A stretch of 64,000 bases of DNA from Streptomyces lincolnensis (GCF_001685355.1 NZ_CP016438.1:7812001-7876000), one strand, 5' to 3'. Positions 32,595 through 41,841 are shown, counted from the stretch's first letter. The notes: generated from the letters alone by a model not told the origin. Translations and numbers: made by a program.

Positions 32595-32849
32595 ATGCTC
32601 CGCAACGGACTGGAACCCTGGCACCTGCTGATCGTGGCGATCGTCGTCATCGTGCTGTTCGGCTCGAAGAAGCTGCCGGACACGGCACGGGCCCTCGGCA
32701 GGTCGATGCGCATCCTCAAGAGCGAGGCGAAGGCGATGAAGGAGGAGGGCGCGGAGTCCGTGGACCCCGCGCCCTTGAAGCCGACGGGTGACCTCGGCCC
32801 GTCGGCGTCCGTGCCGGAGCCGGCGCAGCCGCCCTCCGCGGCGCGGTGA
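32595..32849 (+). CDS. TatA-type component of twin-arginine translocase
   Basis: An 84-residue protein: short N-terminal membrane helix LLIVAIVVIVLFGSKKLPD (FGxKKLPD hinge), amphipathic helix TARALGRSMRILKSEAKAMK, and a Pro/Ala-rich tail. I chose ATG 32595 since it starts the TatA domain and follows a GGGGGC purine run. No tatC or tatB is nearby, so this is a solitary, probably additional TatA. Streptomycetes rely strongly on Tat export; the GH43 and phosphatase proteins of this window carry Tat signals. Confidence 0.9.
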   Translation: MLRNGLEPWHLLIVAIVVIVLFGSKKLPDTARALGRSMRILKSEAKAMKEEGAESVDPAPLKPTGDLGPSASVPEPAQPPSAAR

Positions 32850-32889
32850 CGCGCAGGGGTGGCGTTGCGGGGTGCGGCGACCCGGATGC

Positions 32890-33351
32890 TCAGGCCGGCT
32901 CGGCGGTCGGTGGAAGCGGCTGCGGCTGCGCCGCCTTCGCCTCCCGCGCCGCCTTGCGGCGCCGGCGCCGGCTGACCCGCGGCTCCTGGTCGGGCAGCCA
33001 GCCGAAGGTGAGGCAGCTGCCCACCACCCCCAGCAGCAGACCGATGAAGAAGCCGCCCATGTTCGAGGTGACCCAGGTGCCCAGGGACAGCAGGACGGCG
33101 GTGATCGAGTAGAACAGCCGTTGTGCCGGGTTGAACAGGATCAGCAGCCCGAGCACCACCAGCAGCACCGGCAGGAGGTAGCCGGCCAGACCCTGCATGC
33201 CGATGTGCAGGACGACCTTGAGCGACGCCTTCTGGGTGAGCAGGATCTCCGCCCCGCCCAGGACGAGCAGCAGCCCGCCCCAGAACGGCCGGGCGGCCCG
33301 CCAGCGCCGGAAGGCGGACCCCTGGCCCGAAGAGCCTGTCCGCCCCGACAT
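32890..33351 (-). CDS. DUF6114 membrane protein
   Basis: A 153-residue protein with about four hydrophobic segments (FWGGLLLVLGGAEILL, GLAGYLLPVLLVVLGLLILF, ITAVLLSLGTWVTSNMGGFF, IGLLLGVVGSCLTFGW) and a basic tail RRRRRKAAREAK. This matches the actinobacterial DUF6114 family. The ATG shares one base with the TGA of the upstream DUF6230 gene (TGATG), so the two are coupled. The function is unknown; the two families are regularly found as a pair. Confidence 0.82.
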   Translation of the reverse strand: MSGRTGSSGQGSAFRRWRAARPFWGGLLLVLGGAEILLTQKASLKVVLHIGMQGLAGYLLPVLLVVLGLLILFNPAQRLFYSITAVLLSLGTWVTSNMGGFFIGLLLGVVGSCLTFGWLPDQEPRVSRRRRRKAAREAKAAQPQPLPPTAEPA

Positions 33352-34004
33352 CAGCAGCCCTTGCTGTTGAAGCCGAGCTTCAGACCCGGGAGCTTGAACA
33401 CCCCGGCCGTCGTCGCGTAGTTGGTCTGCCGCAGGTTGGCGATGCGCACGGTGTCGGCCTGCTGGCTGAAGACGCCGATCGGGCCCTTCACGCCGGCCTT
33501 GGTGAGCGTGCTGGCGTCGTTGCCGATCTCGATGTTGTTGAACGCCGCGTCACCGGACAGCTCGGTGGAGTCCGTGGTCAGGTCGCTCGCGGACACCTTC
33601 TCGGCCCCGCTGCCCGCGGTGATCAGCAGGTTGGTGCCGCCGAGGTCGACGCTCTGGCAGAGCTTGGTCAGGGTGGCGTTCTTGATCGCGGACGTGATGA
33701 CCAGTACCTGGCCGCCGGTGTCACCCGCGTTCGGGCTGCCCTCCGCCATGTGGTCGAGGCCGCCGAACTGCTCGAAGCCGGTGCCGTTGAGTTCGGTCGC
33801 GGTGACCGTGAAGGGCATGCCGGAGATGGCGAACTGCACACCCAGCGCCCCTTCGGCGGTCAGTACCGCGAGCCCCGCGGCGACCAGGGTGGCGGGCACC
33901 GCCATGATCGCGGCCCGGCGGGCCCGGACCCGTCCGCGTCTCGCGGGCTCCTCGGCCATCTCGGACACTTCGGAGGTGGAACCGCTTTCCCGGTTCTCGG
34001 CCAT
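33351..34004 (-). CDS. DUF6230 secreted or membrane-anchored protein
   Basis: A 217-residue protein with a 30-residue cytoplasmic head, one hydrophobic segment (AAIMAVPATLVAAGLAVLTA) and an extracytoplasmic domain starting VQFAISGMPFTVTATELNGTGF, the DUF6230 signature. Two Cys residues (LCQSVDL and the C-terminal KGC) may form a disulfide. No catalytic motif is visible. ATG 34002-34004 has GGGAG upstream. It is the first gene of the pair with DUF6114. Confidence 0.82.
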   Translation of the reverse strand: MAENRESGSTSEVSEMAEEPARRGRVRARRAAIMAVPATLVAAGLAVLTAEGALGVQFAISGMPFTVTATELNGTGFEQFGGLDHMAEGSPNAGDTGGQVLVITSAIKNATLTKLCQSVDLGGTNLLITAGSGAEKVSASDLTTDSTELSGDAAFNNIEIGNDASTLTKAGVKGPIGVFSQQADTVRIANLRQTNYATTAGVFKLPGLKLGFNSKGC

Positions 34005-35291
<1,287 letters not shown>

Positions 35292-35309
35292 CCGATGTGA
35301 CGCGGTAGT

Positions 35310-36281
35310 TCAGCGTCGGCGCAGACGAAGCGCCAGGGCGGCGCCCCCGGTGAGCAACAGCACCGTGGCGGCGCCGCCCGCCAGCATGGGCGCGGACGAG
35401 CCGGAGTCCGCGCCGCCCGCGGAGGCGACCGGTGTGCCGGACGGAGCGGCACCCGCGTCGGCGTGCGTGCCGGCCCCGGCGTGTGTGCCGGCCTCTGCGC
35501 GGGTGGCCGGCGAACGGTCGGCCGTCGGTGACGGACCGGTCCGCGCGGGACTCTTCTCGACGGACGGAGTGGGGGAGGGGCTGGTACTCGCCCGCTGCCC
35601 GCTCCCGCCCTCGCCGCCGGTGCCACCCGCACGCTTCGCCGCCGGGAACACCACGTCCGAGCACGAGTAATAGGTGTCCGGCGTGCTGCTGTTCTGCCAG
35701 ATCGTGTACAGCACCTGCCGTCCCGTACGGTCGGACGGCAGCGTCGCCCTGATCCGGTACGCGCCGTCGGTGAGCGCCGGGTCCGTCACCTCGGCGAAGG
35801 GCTTCTCCGGCAGGTCGGACCAGGTCAGCGGTCGCGTCGGGTCGTAGCCCGGCCTGGTGAGGAAGAGCTTGAACGTGCCGGTGTGCGGGATCGTGGAGAC
35901 GTACCGCATGGTCAGCGTCCCGCCCGGGTCCAGCGTGGTCGACGGCCAGTCGGAGCGGGGCAGGTCGAGCCCCTTGTAGGCGGGCAGCCCACCGCTGCAC
36001 AGCTCGCCGTCCGGGATCCTCTGCCGGTCCCGGCCGTTCACGTTCGCGACGCGCAGGTTGTCCCAGGCCGTGAAGGGCGCCCCGTTCGCGGCGACGGCCG
36101 CCCGGCACGCGGTGGAGCCGGACGCGTCGCCGCCGTCGGGTGAGCAGGCGAAGACCCGGCTGACCGGATCCGTCGGCGCGCCGTGCGCCTGGGCGGGTGC
36201 CGCCGCCCACAGGCCCAGCAGCAGGGGGCTCGCGGCGGCCGTCACCAGGGCGGCGGTGCGGTGTGCGGTCATCCGGGACAT
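35310..36281 (-). CDS. Membrane-anchored AA10 lytic polysaccharide monooxygenase
   Basis: A 323-residue protein with a signal peptide cleaved before His33 (AQA-HGAPTDPVSR), the N-terminal copper ligand of the histidine brace; His in the segment TIPHTGTFKLF is the probable second ligand. The AA10 catalytic domain runs to about residue 215 and is followed by a Ser/Pro/Thr/Ala/His-rich linker. The C-terminus is a hydrophobic helix and RLRRR, which should tether it to the membrane or wall instead of releasing it. Substrate is chitin or cellulose. ATG 36279-36281 lies behind GAGGAG; an open frame upstream is not coding-like. It is divergent from the subtilisin gene. Confidence 0.88.
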   Translation of the reverse strand: MSRMTAHRTAALVTAAASPLLLGLWAAAPAQAHGAPTDPVSRVFACSPDGGDASGSTACRAAVAANGAPFTAWDNLRVANVNGRDRQRIPDGELCSGGLPAYKGLDLPRSDWPSTTLDPGGTLTMRYVSTIPHTGTFKLFLTRPGYDPTRPLTWSDLPEKPFAEVTDPALTDGAYRIRATLPSDRTGRQVLYTIWQNSSTPDTYYSCSDVVFPAAKRAGGTGGEGGSGQRASTSPSPTPSVEKSPARTGPSPTADRSPATRAEAGTHAGAGTHADAGAAPSGTPVASAGGADSGSSAPMLAGGAATVLLLTGGAALALRLRRR

Positions 36282-36396
36282 CCGGGACGTCTCCTCGGGT
36301 GGCACGGGAACGGTCCGCTTCCCGTGCTGGGCGGTGTGCTCCCCTGAAGTACGGGAAGCAGGCCCGGCGCGTTCACGGGGCCCCAAGCCGGAGCGA

Positions 36397-36418
36397 ACTT
36401 GACCAATACCGGTCAAGT
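36397..36418. promoter_or_regulatory. Perfect 8-6-8 inverted repeat between LPMO and protease genes
   Basis: ACTTGACC (36397-36404) and GGTCAAGT (36411-36418) flank AATACC. It lies about 115 bases upstream of the LPMO and 230 bases upstream of the protease. It does not match the DasR consensus (TGGTCTAGACCA). TTGACC may double as a -35 element. Confidence 0.55.
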
Positions 36419-36649
36419 GCGCTGCGTAGAGGGTGGGTTTCCGGTCGGATCGAGGGTTTCCCCTGTATCCCGATGACCATCTCTTTGCCTATCGTTCGTG
36501 CACAGCTGACCCACCGGTAACCCCGAACGGGTCGCACCGCGTTCGGCCGGCCATCGCGCGCTCCTCGATGCACCCCCCGCCGCTTCATCGACGAAGCGAA
36601 TCGATCGCCACTCCGCGCTGCCCGGAGTGCGGCCACGAAAGGCACCCCC

Positions 36650-38449
36650 TTGCGCACCCCTGACTCCCCGAGACGGAAGCTGATATCCGTCGCCGCGGTC
36701 TCCGCCGCTCTGCTCACGGCCGCCACCACCACGGTCGCCGTGGCCCAGGAGCCCGCCTCCGAGGCCGCCGCCGTCCCGGCCGCCCTCGCCCAGTCCGCAC
36801 CCGGCACCCCGGCCGAGCGCCTCATCGTCGGCTACAAGTCCGGCGCCGCCGAGGCGAAGTCCAACAAGGCCGCCGAGGCCGACGCCGCCGCCAAGGGCAA
36901 GGAGGCCGGCGAGGACGTCGACTTCCAGCGCCGCCTGGGCACCGGTGCCGCCCTCGTCGACCTGGGCGAGCGGCTCAGCACCGCCGACGTCGCCGACGTC
37001 GTCGCCGAGTTCAAGGCCGACCCGCAGGTCTCCTACGTCGTCCCGGACCGCCTGAACACACCGCAGGCCGACCCGAACGACACCGAGTACGCCAAGCAGT
37101 GGGACCTCTTCGAGTCCACCGCCGGCATGAACGTGCCCGGCGCCTGGAACACCACCACCGGCACCGGCGTCACCGTCGCCGTCATCGACACCGGCTACGT
37201 CGCCCACAGCGACCTCGCCGCGAACATCGTCGGCGGCTACGACTTCATCGCCGACACCGCGGTCTCCGTCGACGGCAACGGCCGCGACAGCAACCCCGCC
37301 GACCCGGGCGACTGGTACAACGCCAACGAGTGCGCCGCCGGTGTCCCGGCCTCCACCTCCTCCTGGCACGGCACCCACGTGGCCGGCACCATCGCCGCCG
37401 TCACCAACAACGGCAAGGGCATCGCGGGCATCGCCCACGGCGCGAAGATCTCCCCGGTGCGCGTGCTCGGCAAGTGCGGCGGCTACGACTCCGACATCAT
37501 CGACGCCATCACCTGGTCGTCCGGCGGCACCGTCTCCGGCGTGCCCGCCAACACCAACGTCGCCAAGGTCATCAACATGAGCCTGGGCGGCGACGGGGCC
37601 TGCACCTCCGCCACCCAGAGCGCGATCAACGCGGCCGTGAACCGCGGCACCACGATCGTCGTGGCCGCGGGCAACGACAACGACAACGTGTCGGCCCACT
37701 CGCCCGGCAACTGCAACAACATCATCTCGGTCGCCGCCACCAACCGCACCGGTGCCAAGGCCTCCTACTCCAACTACGGCTCCCTCGTGGACATCTCGGC
37801 GCCCGGCGGCCAGACCAGCACCGGCACCGCCAACGGCATCCTGTCCACGCTCAACTCCGGCACCAAGACGCCGACTTCTGAGTCGTACGCCTACTACCAG
37901 GGCACCAGCATGGCCACCCCGCACATCGCCGGCCTGGTCGCGCTGGTGAAGTCGGCCAACTCCGCGCTGACCCCGGCCCAGATCGAGACCGCCATCAAGA
38001 ACAACGCCCGTGCCCTGCCGGGCGCCTGCTCCGGCGGCTGCGGCGCGGGTCTGGCGGACGCCGCCAAGACGGTGGCCGCGGTCAAGGGCGGTACGACCAC
38101 GGGGACGACCTTCTCCAGCGGCACCGCGGTCGCCGTCCCGGACGCCGGCTCGGCCGTCGAGTCCTCGATCGCCGTCAGCGGCCGCACCGGCAACGCCCCC
38201 GCCGCCCTCCAGGTCGGCGTCGACATCACCCACACCTTCCGCGGTGACCTGGTCGTCGACCTGGTCGCCCCGGACGGCACGGCCTACCGCCTGAAGGCCG
38301 CGAGCACCTCGGACTCCGCGGACAACGTCTCCACCACCTACACCGTGGACGCCTCCGCCGAGACCGCCAACGGCACCTGGAAGCTGCGCGTCCAGGACAC
38401 CGCCGCGCAGGACACGGGCACGCTCAACAGCTGGAAGCTGACCTTCTGA
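36650..38449 (+). CDS. Secreted subtilisin-like serine protease (S8) with P-domain
   Basis: A 599-residue secreted preproprotease. It has a signal peptide to about residue 33, an I9-like propeptide to about 140, a peptidase S8 domain with Asp180 (AVIDTG), His240 (HGTHVAG), oxyanion Asn (VVAAGND) and Ser420 (GTSMATPH), then a C-terminal proprotein-convertase P-domain (~500-599, DITHTFRGDLVVDLVAPDG). Start is TTG 36650 with GAAAGG upstream; the N-terminus RTPDSPRRKLISVAAV is a normal signal head. It should degrade extracellular protein. An SSI-family inhibitor that could act on this type of enzyme is encoded at 59649. Confidence 0.92.
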   Translation: MRTPDSPRRKLISVAAVSAALLTAATTTVAVAQEPASEAAAVPAALAQSAPGTPAERLIVGYKSGAAEAKSNKAAEADAAAKGKEAGEDVDFQRRLGTGAALVDLGERLSTADVADVVAEFKADPQVSYVVPDRLNTPQADPNDTEYAKQWDLFESTAGMNVPGAWNTTTGTGVTVAVIDTGYVAHSDLAANIVGGYDFIADTAVSVDGNGRDSNPADPGDWYNANECAAGVPASTSSWHGTHVAGTIAAVTNNGKGIAGIAHGAKISPVRVLGKCGGYDSDIIDAITWSSGGTVSGVPANTNVAKVINMSLGGDGACTSATQSAINAAVNRGTTIVVAAGNDNDNVSAHSPGNCNNIISVAATNRTGAKASYSNYGSLVDISAPGGQTSTGTANGILSTLNSGTKTPTSESYAYYQGTSMATPHIAGLVALVKSANSALTPAQIETAIKNNARALPGACSGGCGAGLADAAKTVAAVKGGTTTGTTFSSGTAVAVPDAGSAVESSIAVSGRTGNAPAALQVGVDITHTFRGDLVVDLVAPDGTAYRLKAASTSDSADNVSTTYTVDASAETANGTWKLRVQDTAAQDTGTLNSWKLTF

Positions 38450-38455
38450 GGCGCA

Positions 38456-38493
38456 GCCCGCCGTCCGTCGTCCACGGGCCGGGTACGGCGGGC
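38456..38493 (+). terminator. Hairpin between the convergent protease and reductase genes
   Basis: GCCCGCCGT (38456-38464) pairs with ACGGCGGGC (38485-38493) over a 20-base loop, directly after the protease stop and four bases before the stop of the reductase gene on the other strand. Probably a bidirectional terminator. Confidence 0.6.
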
Positions 38494-38496
38494 GCG

Positions 38497-39348
38497 TCAG
38501 GTACGGAACGCGGAGAGGTGGTCGCGCGCCCAGTCGCGGTAGGGGCCGGCCGGTCGGCCGAGCAGCTCGGCGACCGTCGGATCCACGTCCGCCTTCGCCC
38601 CCTGCCGTCCGCGGTCGGCGCTCTCCATCAGAGCGTGCGCCAGGGGCTCCGGATAGCGCCCGAGCAGACCGGACAACGCCTGCTCCCGGGTCAGCTCGAC
38701 GAACGTCAGCGGACGCTCCAGCAACTCCCCGAGAATCTCCGCCTGTTGTACGGCACTCAGAGCGGCGGGCCCGGTGAGCGGATACGCCCGCCCCGCGTGC
38801 GCCACCGGATCCGTCAGGACCCGTACCGCCACGTCGGCGATGTCCCGCGGATCGACGCTCGCGTTGCGCGAGGTGCCGTCGGGCGCCCGGACCACCCCTT
38901 CCGCACGGACGGAGCGGGCCCAGCCCAGGGTGTTGGACATGAAGGCGCGCGGGCGCAGAAGGGTCCAGGCCAGGCCCGACGCCCGCAGGAGCTCCTCGTT
39001 GGCGCGCTGCCACCGGGTGACCAGATCGACGGCGCCGGGGTCGGTCACCGCCTGGGCCGACAGCTTCACCACATGACCGACTCCCGCCGCCCGGGCGGCC
39101 GTCAGGAAGCTCCGGTCCTGGGCGGGGGCCAACGGGTCGGTGGTGACGAGCAGCGCGGACCGGACGCCGGCCAGCGCGGCGCGCAGACTGCCGGGGTCGT
39201 CGAAGTCCCCGCCCACCACCTCGACGCCGGGTCCCGTCGGGGCCGCGCGGCGCGGATCGCGGGTGAGCAGACGCACCGGCCCGGTGCCGGACAGCCGTTC
39301 GGTCACCAGCCGGCCGACGGTGCCGGTGGCGCCGGTCACCAGGATCAC
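38497..39348 (-). CDS. NmrA-like NAD(P)-binding reductase, coupled to a butyrolactone-receptor homologue
   Basis: A 283-residue atypical short-chain dehydrogenase of the NmrA type. The dinucleotide motif is VTGATGTVGRLV at residues 4-15, followed by LLTRDPRR for phosphate recognition. There is no YxxxK catalytic pair at the classical place. The GTG start overlaps the stop of the TetR gene (GTGA), so the protein is made together with the receptor. In gamma-butyrolactone loci a reductase completes the signal molecule. This protein may play that role, or be a redox sensor or a detoxifying enzyme. Assignment to signal synthesis is inference from position only. Confidence 0.82.
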   Translation of the reverse strand: MILVTGATGTVGRLVTERLSGTGPVRLLTRDPRRAAPTGPGVEVVGGDFDDPGSLRAALAGVRSALLVTTDPLAPAQDRSFLTAARAAGVGHVVKLSAQAVTDPGAVDLVTRWQRANEELLRASGLAWTLLRPRAFMSNTLGWARSVRAEGVVRAPDGTSRNASVDPRDIADVAVRVLTDPVAHAGRAYPLTGPAALSAVQQAEILGELLERPLTFVELTREQALSGLLGRYPEPLAHALMESADRGRQGAKADVDPTVAELLGRPAGPYRDWARDHLSAFRT

Positions 39349-39986
39349 GGGACGGGGACCGCGGACAGGACGCGGAGACCGCGGTCGGCCTTGCTGTCCA
39401 GGCCGAGCAGCAGCCCCGGCACCGCGATGCTGGGCAGGATGTGCGACCACAGCACGGAGATGCGGTACGCGAGATCCGCCCGGTTGGTCAGCGCCCGCGA
39501 CATCAGCTGGATGCCCGCGAAGCCCCCCACCAGCAGTTCCACCGTGTCCCGGTGGTTCACCGTGGGCAGCAGCTCGCCCTGCCGGTCGGCCTGGTCCATG
39601 AGAACCGTCAGCCGCTCCGCCCACTTCACGAACGGCCCGGTGTGGTCGACCCCGGGCGGCGTCGCCTGGTCCACCGTCAGCCGCACACTGCCCCGCAGCA
39701 GCGGGTCGGTCAGCAGCCGCTGCGCGACCACGAACGTCATGTCGATGATCTCCTGGAGCTTGCAGGCCTGCTCGGGAACCGCCCCGAACGGCACCTGCTC
39801 GTCCAGCACCGCCTGGGCCAGCGACTCCTTGGAGGGGAAGTGGAAGTACAGGGCGCCCTTGGTCACTTCGGCGCGCTCCAGCACCATGGCGATGGTGGTG
39901 GAGGTGTATCCGTGCTCGTCGAAGACCGCGCCCGCCGCTTCCAGGATCGCTCTGCGCGTCCTGATGGCGCGCTCCTGTCGTGCCAT
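39345..39986 (-). CDS. TetR family regulator of the gamma-butyrolactone receptor type (ArpA/ScbR-like)
   Basis: A 213-residue TetR protein. The HTH region RAILEAAGAVFDEHGYTST, TTIAMVLERAEVTKGALYFH and FPSKESLAQAVLDEQ is characteristic of ArpA/ScbR/BarA receptors and pseudo-receptors. The ligand domain includes QLMSRALTNRADL. It starts at ATG 39984-39986 with GGAGGGG. It is divergent from afsA with a candidate ARE between, and its stop overlaps the reductase gene. It may be a true receptor or an antibiotic/butenolide-sensing pseudo-receptor; sequence alone does not decide. No TTA codon was found in it. Confidence 0.88.
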   Translation of the reverse strand: MARQERAIRTRRAILEAAGAVFDEHGYTSTTIAMVLERAEVTKGALYFHFPSKESLAQAVLDEQVPFGAVPEQACKLQEIIDMTFVVAQRLLTDPLLRGSVRLTVDQATPPGVDHTGPFVKWAERLTVLMDQADRQGELLPTVNHRDTVELLVGGFAGIQLMSRALTNRADLAYRISVLWSHILPSIAVPGLLLGLDSKADRGLRVLSAVPVP

Positions 39987-40073
39987 AAGAGCCCCTCCAC
40001 TGCGCCGAGTTGAACCAGTCGGCGATCGTGTGCCGCAGTGACCCCGATCATAGGGCGCCGCCGACTGATCTCA

Positions 40074-40102
40074 TTGAAAACAAACCGGTCGGCTCGTACT
40101 CT
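40074..40102 (+). promoter_or_regulatory. afsA promoter covered by an ARE-type operator
   Basis: TTGAAA (40074-40079) and TACTCT (40097-40102) are spaced by exactly 17 bases and point to afsA, 64 bases upstream of its ATG. The ARE-like sequence at 40078-40101 reads on the minus strand GAGTAC-N8-CGGTTTGTTT, close to the autoregulatory element consensus bound by gamma-butyrolactone receptors. It occupies the promoter from -35 to -10, so binding would block transcription. Confidence 0.75.
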
Positions 40103-40165
40103 AACGCTCACCGAAGTGGGCGTTTCACCGTCCACAGGGCCTTTCGGTGAACCGTAGGGAGAGAC

Positions 40166-41071
40166 ATGCCTCAACCGCGGCAACTTGCCGAGACGCCGTC
40201 CATGACGGCGACCGTTCCCCGTCAGCTGGTTCACCGCGCGGCCGTCGCGGAGACCTTCCTCACCGGATGGACGCGGACCGCGCCCGACCGGTTCTCCGTC
40301 ACCGCACAGTGGCCTCGTGCCCACGGTTTACACGTGTCGGCGGACCGTTCCGCCTACGATCCGCTGCTGGTCGTGGAGACCGTGCGGCAGAGCGGGACGC
40401 TGATAGCGCACACCGAGTACGACGTGCCGCTCGACCAGCACTTCGTGCTCCAGGAGTTCGAAGTGACCACGTTTCCGCAGTACTTGGCCGTGGGAGCGGT
40501 CCCCGCCGAGGTGAGCGTCGACGTCGCCTTCGTCGACGTGCAGTACCGGGGCCGCCGTCCGGTGGGCGCCCGCTACACGGCGGAGGTCCTGCGCGGCGGC
40601 GAACGCGTGGCGAGGGCGTCGCGCGTCACCTTCACCTGCACCGGCGAGGCCGTCTACCGCCGCCTGCGGGGCGGCCGTACGGCCGCCACCGTGTCCGCCC
40701 CGCCGCTGCCGCCCCCGTTACCGCCCGCGCTGGTCGGCCGGGCCCTGCCCACGGACGTCGTACTGGCTCGGACCGACCGTCCGGACCGCTGGCAGCTGCG
40801 AGTAGATACCGCGCATCCCGTTTTCTTCGACCACCCTCTCGACCACATACCCGGGATGCTGTTACTGGAGGCGACCCGCCAGGCCGTACGGGCGGGGACC
40901 GGGGGGACCCGCTCACCGGTGTCGTTCCACATCACCTTCCATCGGTACGCCGAACTGGACGAACCCCTCTGGTTGCAGACCTCTCGGGGTTCGGGCGGTG
41001 AGGTCGAAGTGGTGGGAACGCAAGGGGATTCGGCGGTCTTCGCGTGCATGGTCGGTACCGAGGCATGGTGA
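40166..41071 (+). CDS. afsA: Gamma-butyrolactone biosynthesis protein (AfsA/ScbA family) with three TTA codons
   Basis: A 301-residue AfsA-family enzyme with two hotdog-like repeats: N-terminal part VHRAAVAETFLTGW and C-terminal part HPVFFDHPLDHIPGMLLLEA, each with the family motif. AfsA condenses a beta-keto acyl chain with dihydroxyacetone phosphate to start butyrolactone signal synthesis. It starts at ATG 40166 behind AGGGAGAG. Three Leu codons are TTA, at 40328-40330 (codon 55), 40718-40720 (codon 185) and 40862-40864 (codon 233), so translation should depend on the bldA tRNA. Receptor homologues lie on both sides. Confidence 0.92.
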   Translation: MPQPRQLAETPSMTATVPRQLVHRAAVAETFLTGWTRTAPDRFSVTAQWPRAHGLHVSADRSAYDPLLVVETVRQSGTLIAHTEYDVPLDQHFVLQEFEVTTFPQYLAVGAVPAEVSVDVAFVDVQYRGRRPVGARYTAEVLRGGERVARASRVTFTCTGEAVYRRLRGGRTAATVSAPPLPPPLPPALVGRALPTDVVLARTDRPDRWQLRVDTAHPVFFDHPLDHIPGMLLLEATRQAVRAGTGGTRSPVSFHITFHRYAELDEPLWLQTSRGSGGEVEVVGTQGDSAVFACMVGTEAW

Positions 41072-41092
41072 GTTATCGTGGACTGAGAGCCA

Positions 41093-41120
41093 GAAACAAA
41101 CGGCATGACCCGTTCTTTCC
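41093..41120 (+). promoter_or_regulatory. Second ARE-like palindrome upstream of the downstream receptor gene
   Basis: GAAACAAACGG (41093-41103) faces CCGTTCTTTC (41110-41119) around CATGAC, a near-palindrome containing the AAACAAACSG half of ARE sequences. It ends about 20 bases before the receptor start, within its presumed promoter or leader, consistent with autoregulation. Confidence 0.6.
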
Positions 41121-41138
41121 CGCAGGAGTGTTCCGTCG

Positions 41139-41786
41139 ATGCCGAGGCAGTTACGCGCCGAACAGACCCGCGCGACCATCATCACGGCCGCCGCCGATCT
41201 GTTCGACCGGCACGGCTACGAATCGACCAGCCTGAGCGACATCGTCGAACACGCCCAAGTGACCAAGGGCGCCCTGTACTTCCACTTCGCCGCCAAGGAG
41301 GACCTGGCGCACGCGATCATGGAGTTGCAGTCCCGCGCCTCGCGCCGCCTGGCGAGTGACGCGGACGCCCGGGGCCACTCCTCCCTCGAAGCGCTGGTGC
41401 GCATCACGTTCGGCATGGCGCGCCTGTCCGTGGAGGACCCGATCCCCCGGGCCGGGCTGCGCCTGGCCACCGGGGGAGTGGAGGTGCGGCCGCCGCTGCG
41501 CGACCCCTTCACCGAGTGGCTGGACATCGCCTCCCGCCGGCTCCTGGGCGCGCTCAAGGAGGCCGACCTCCACCCGGACACGGACGTCGAGGCCGCCGCC
41601 CACTCCCTGGTCTGTTTCTTCGTCGGCACCCGCGTGGTGGGCCGCTCCGTCGAACCCGTCACCCGACAGCCGCGCCGGCTGGCCGAGATGTGGCAGGTCA
41701 TGATCCGGGGGCTGGTCCCGGTGCCGCGCCGGGCCCGCTATCTCACGCTGGTCACACAGTTGGAGCGGGAGACCCGGATGATGTGA
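41139..41786 (+). CDS. Gamma-butyrolactone receptor-type TetR regulator (ScbR/ArpA-like), TTA at codon 5
   Basis: A 215-residue receptor homologue with the same signature as the one at 39345: RATIITAAADLFDRHGYEST, SLSDIVEHAQVTKGALYFHF and AAKEDLAHAIMELQ. The ligand domain has the conserved PLRDPFTEWLDIASRRL segment. Codon 5 (41151-41153) is TTA, so this receptor too should need bldA. ATG 41139 has CAGGAG 11 bases upstream. It follows afsA by 67 bases, which hold an ARE-like site. Which of the two receptors senses the AfsA product is not clear. Confidence 0.9.
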   Translation: MPRQLRAEQTRATIITAAADLFDRHGYESTSLSDIVEHAQVTKGALYFHFAAKEDLAHAIMELQSRASRRLASDADARGHSSLEALVRITFGMARLSVEDPIPRAGLRLATGGVEVRPPLRDPFTEWLDIASRRLLGALKEADLHPDTDVEAAAHSLVCFFVGTRVVGRSVEPVTRQPRRLAEMWQVMIRGLVPVPRRARYLTLVTQLERETRMM

Positions 41787-41841
41787 CGGGCGCGAGGGAC
41801 ACGGCGGTGAGGTGAGGCCACCGTGACGCGCACGAGGGCGA

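Noticed and set aside
28565..32719. 1384-codon open frame on the minus strand opposite the P-type ATPase and running through the LCP gene
   Set aside because: It is antisense to the ATPase with clear family motifs; its protein is Arg/Gly/His-rich low complexity, a GC-driven shadow.
36397..36418. DasR (dre) site near the LPMO
   Set aside because: The dyad ACTTGACC-N6-GGTCAAGT does not match the TGGTCTAGACCA core; kept only as an unassigned palindrome.
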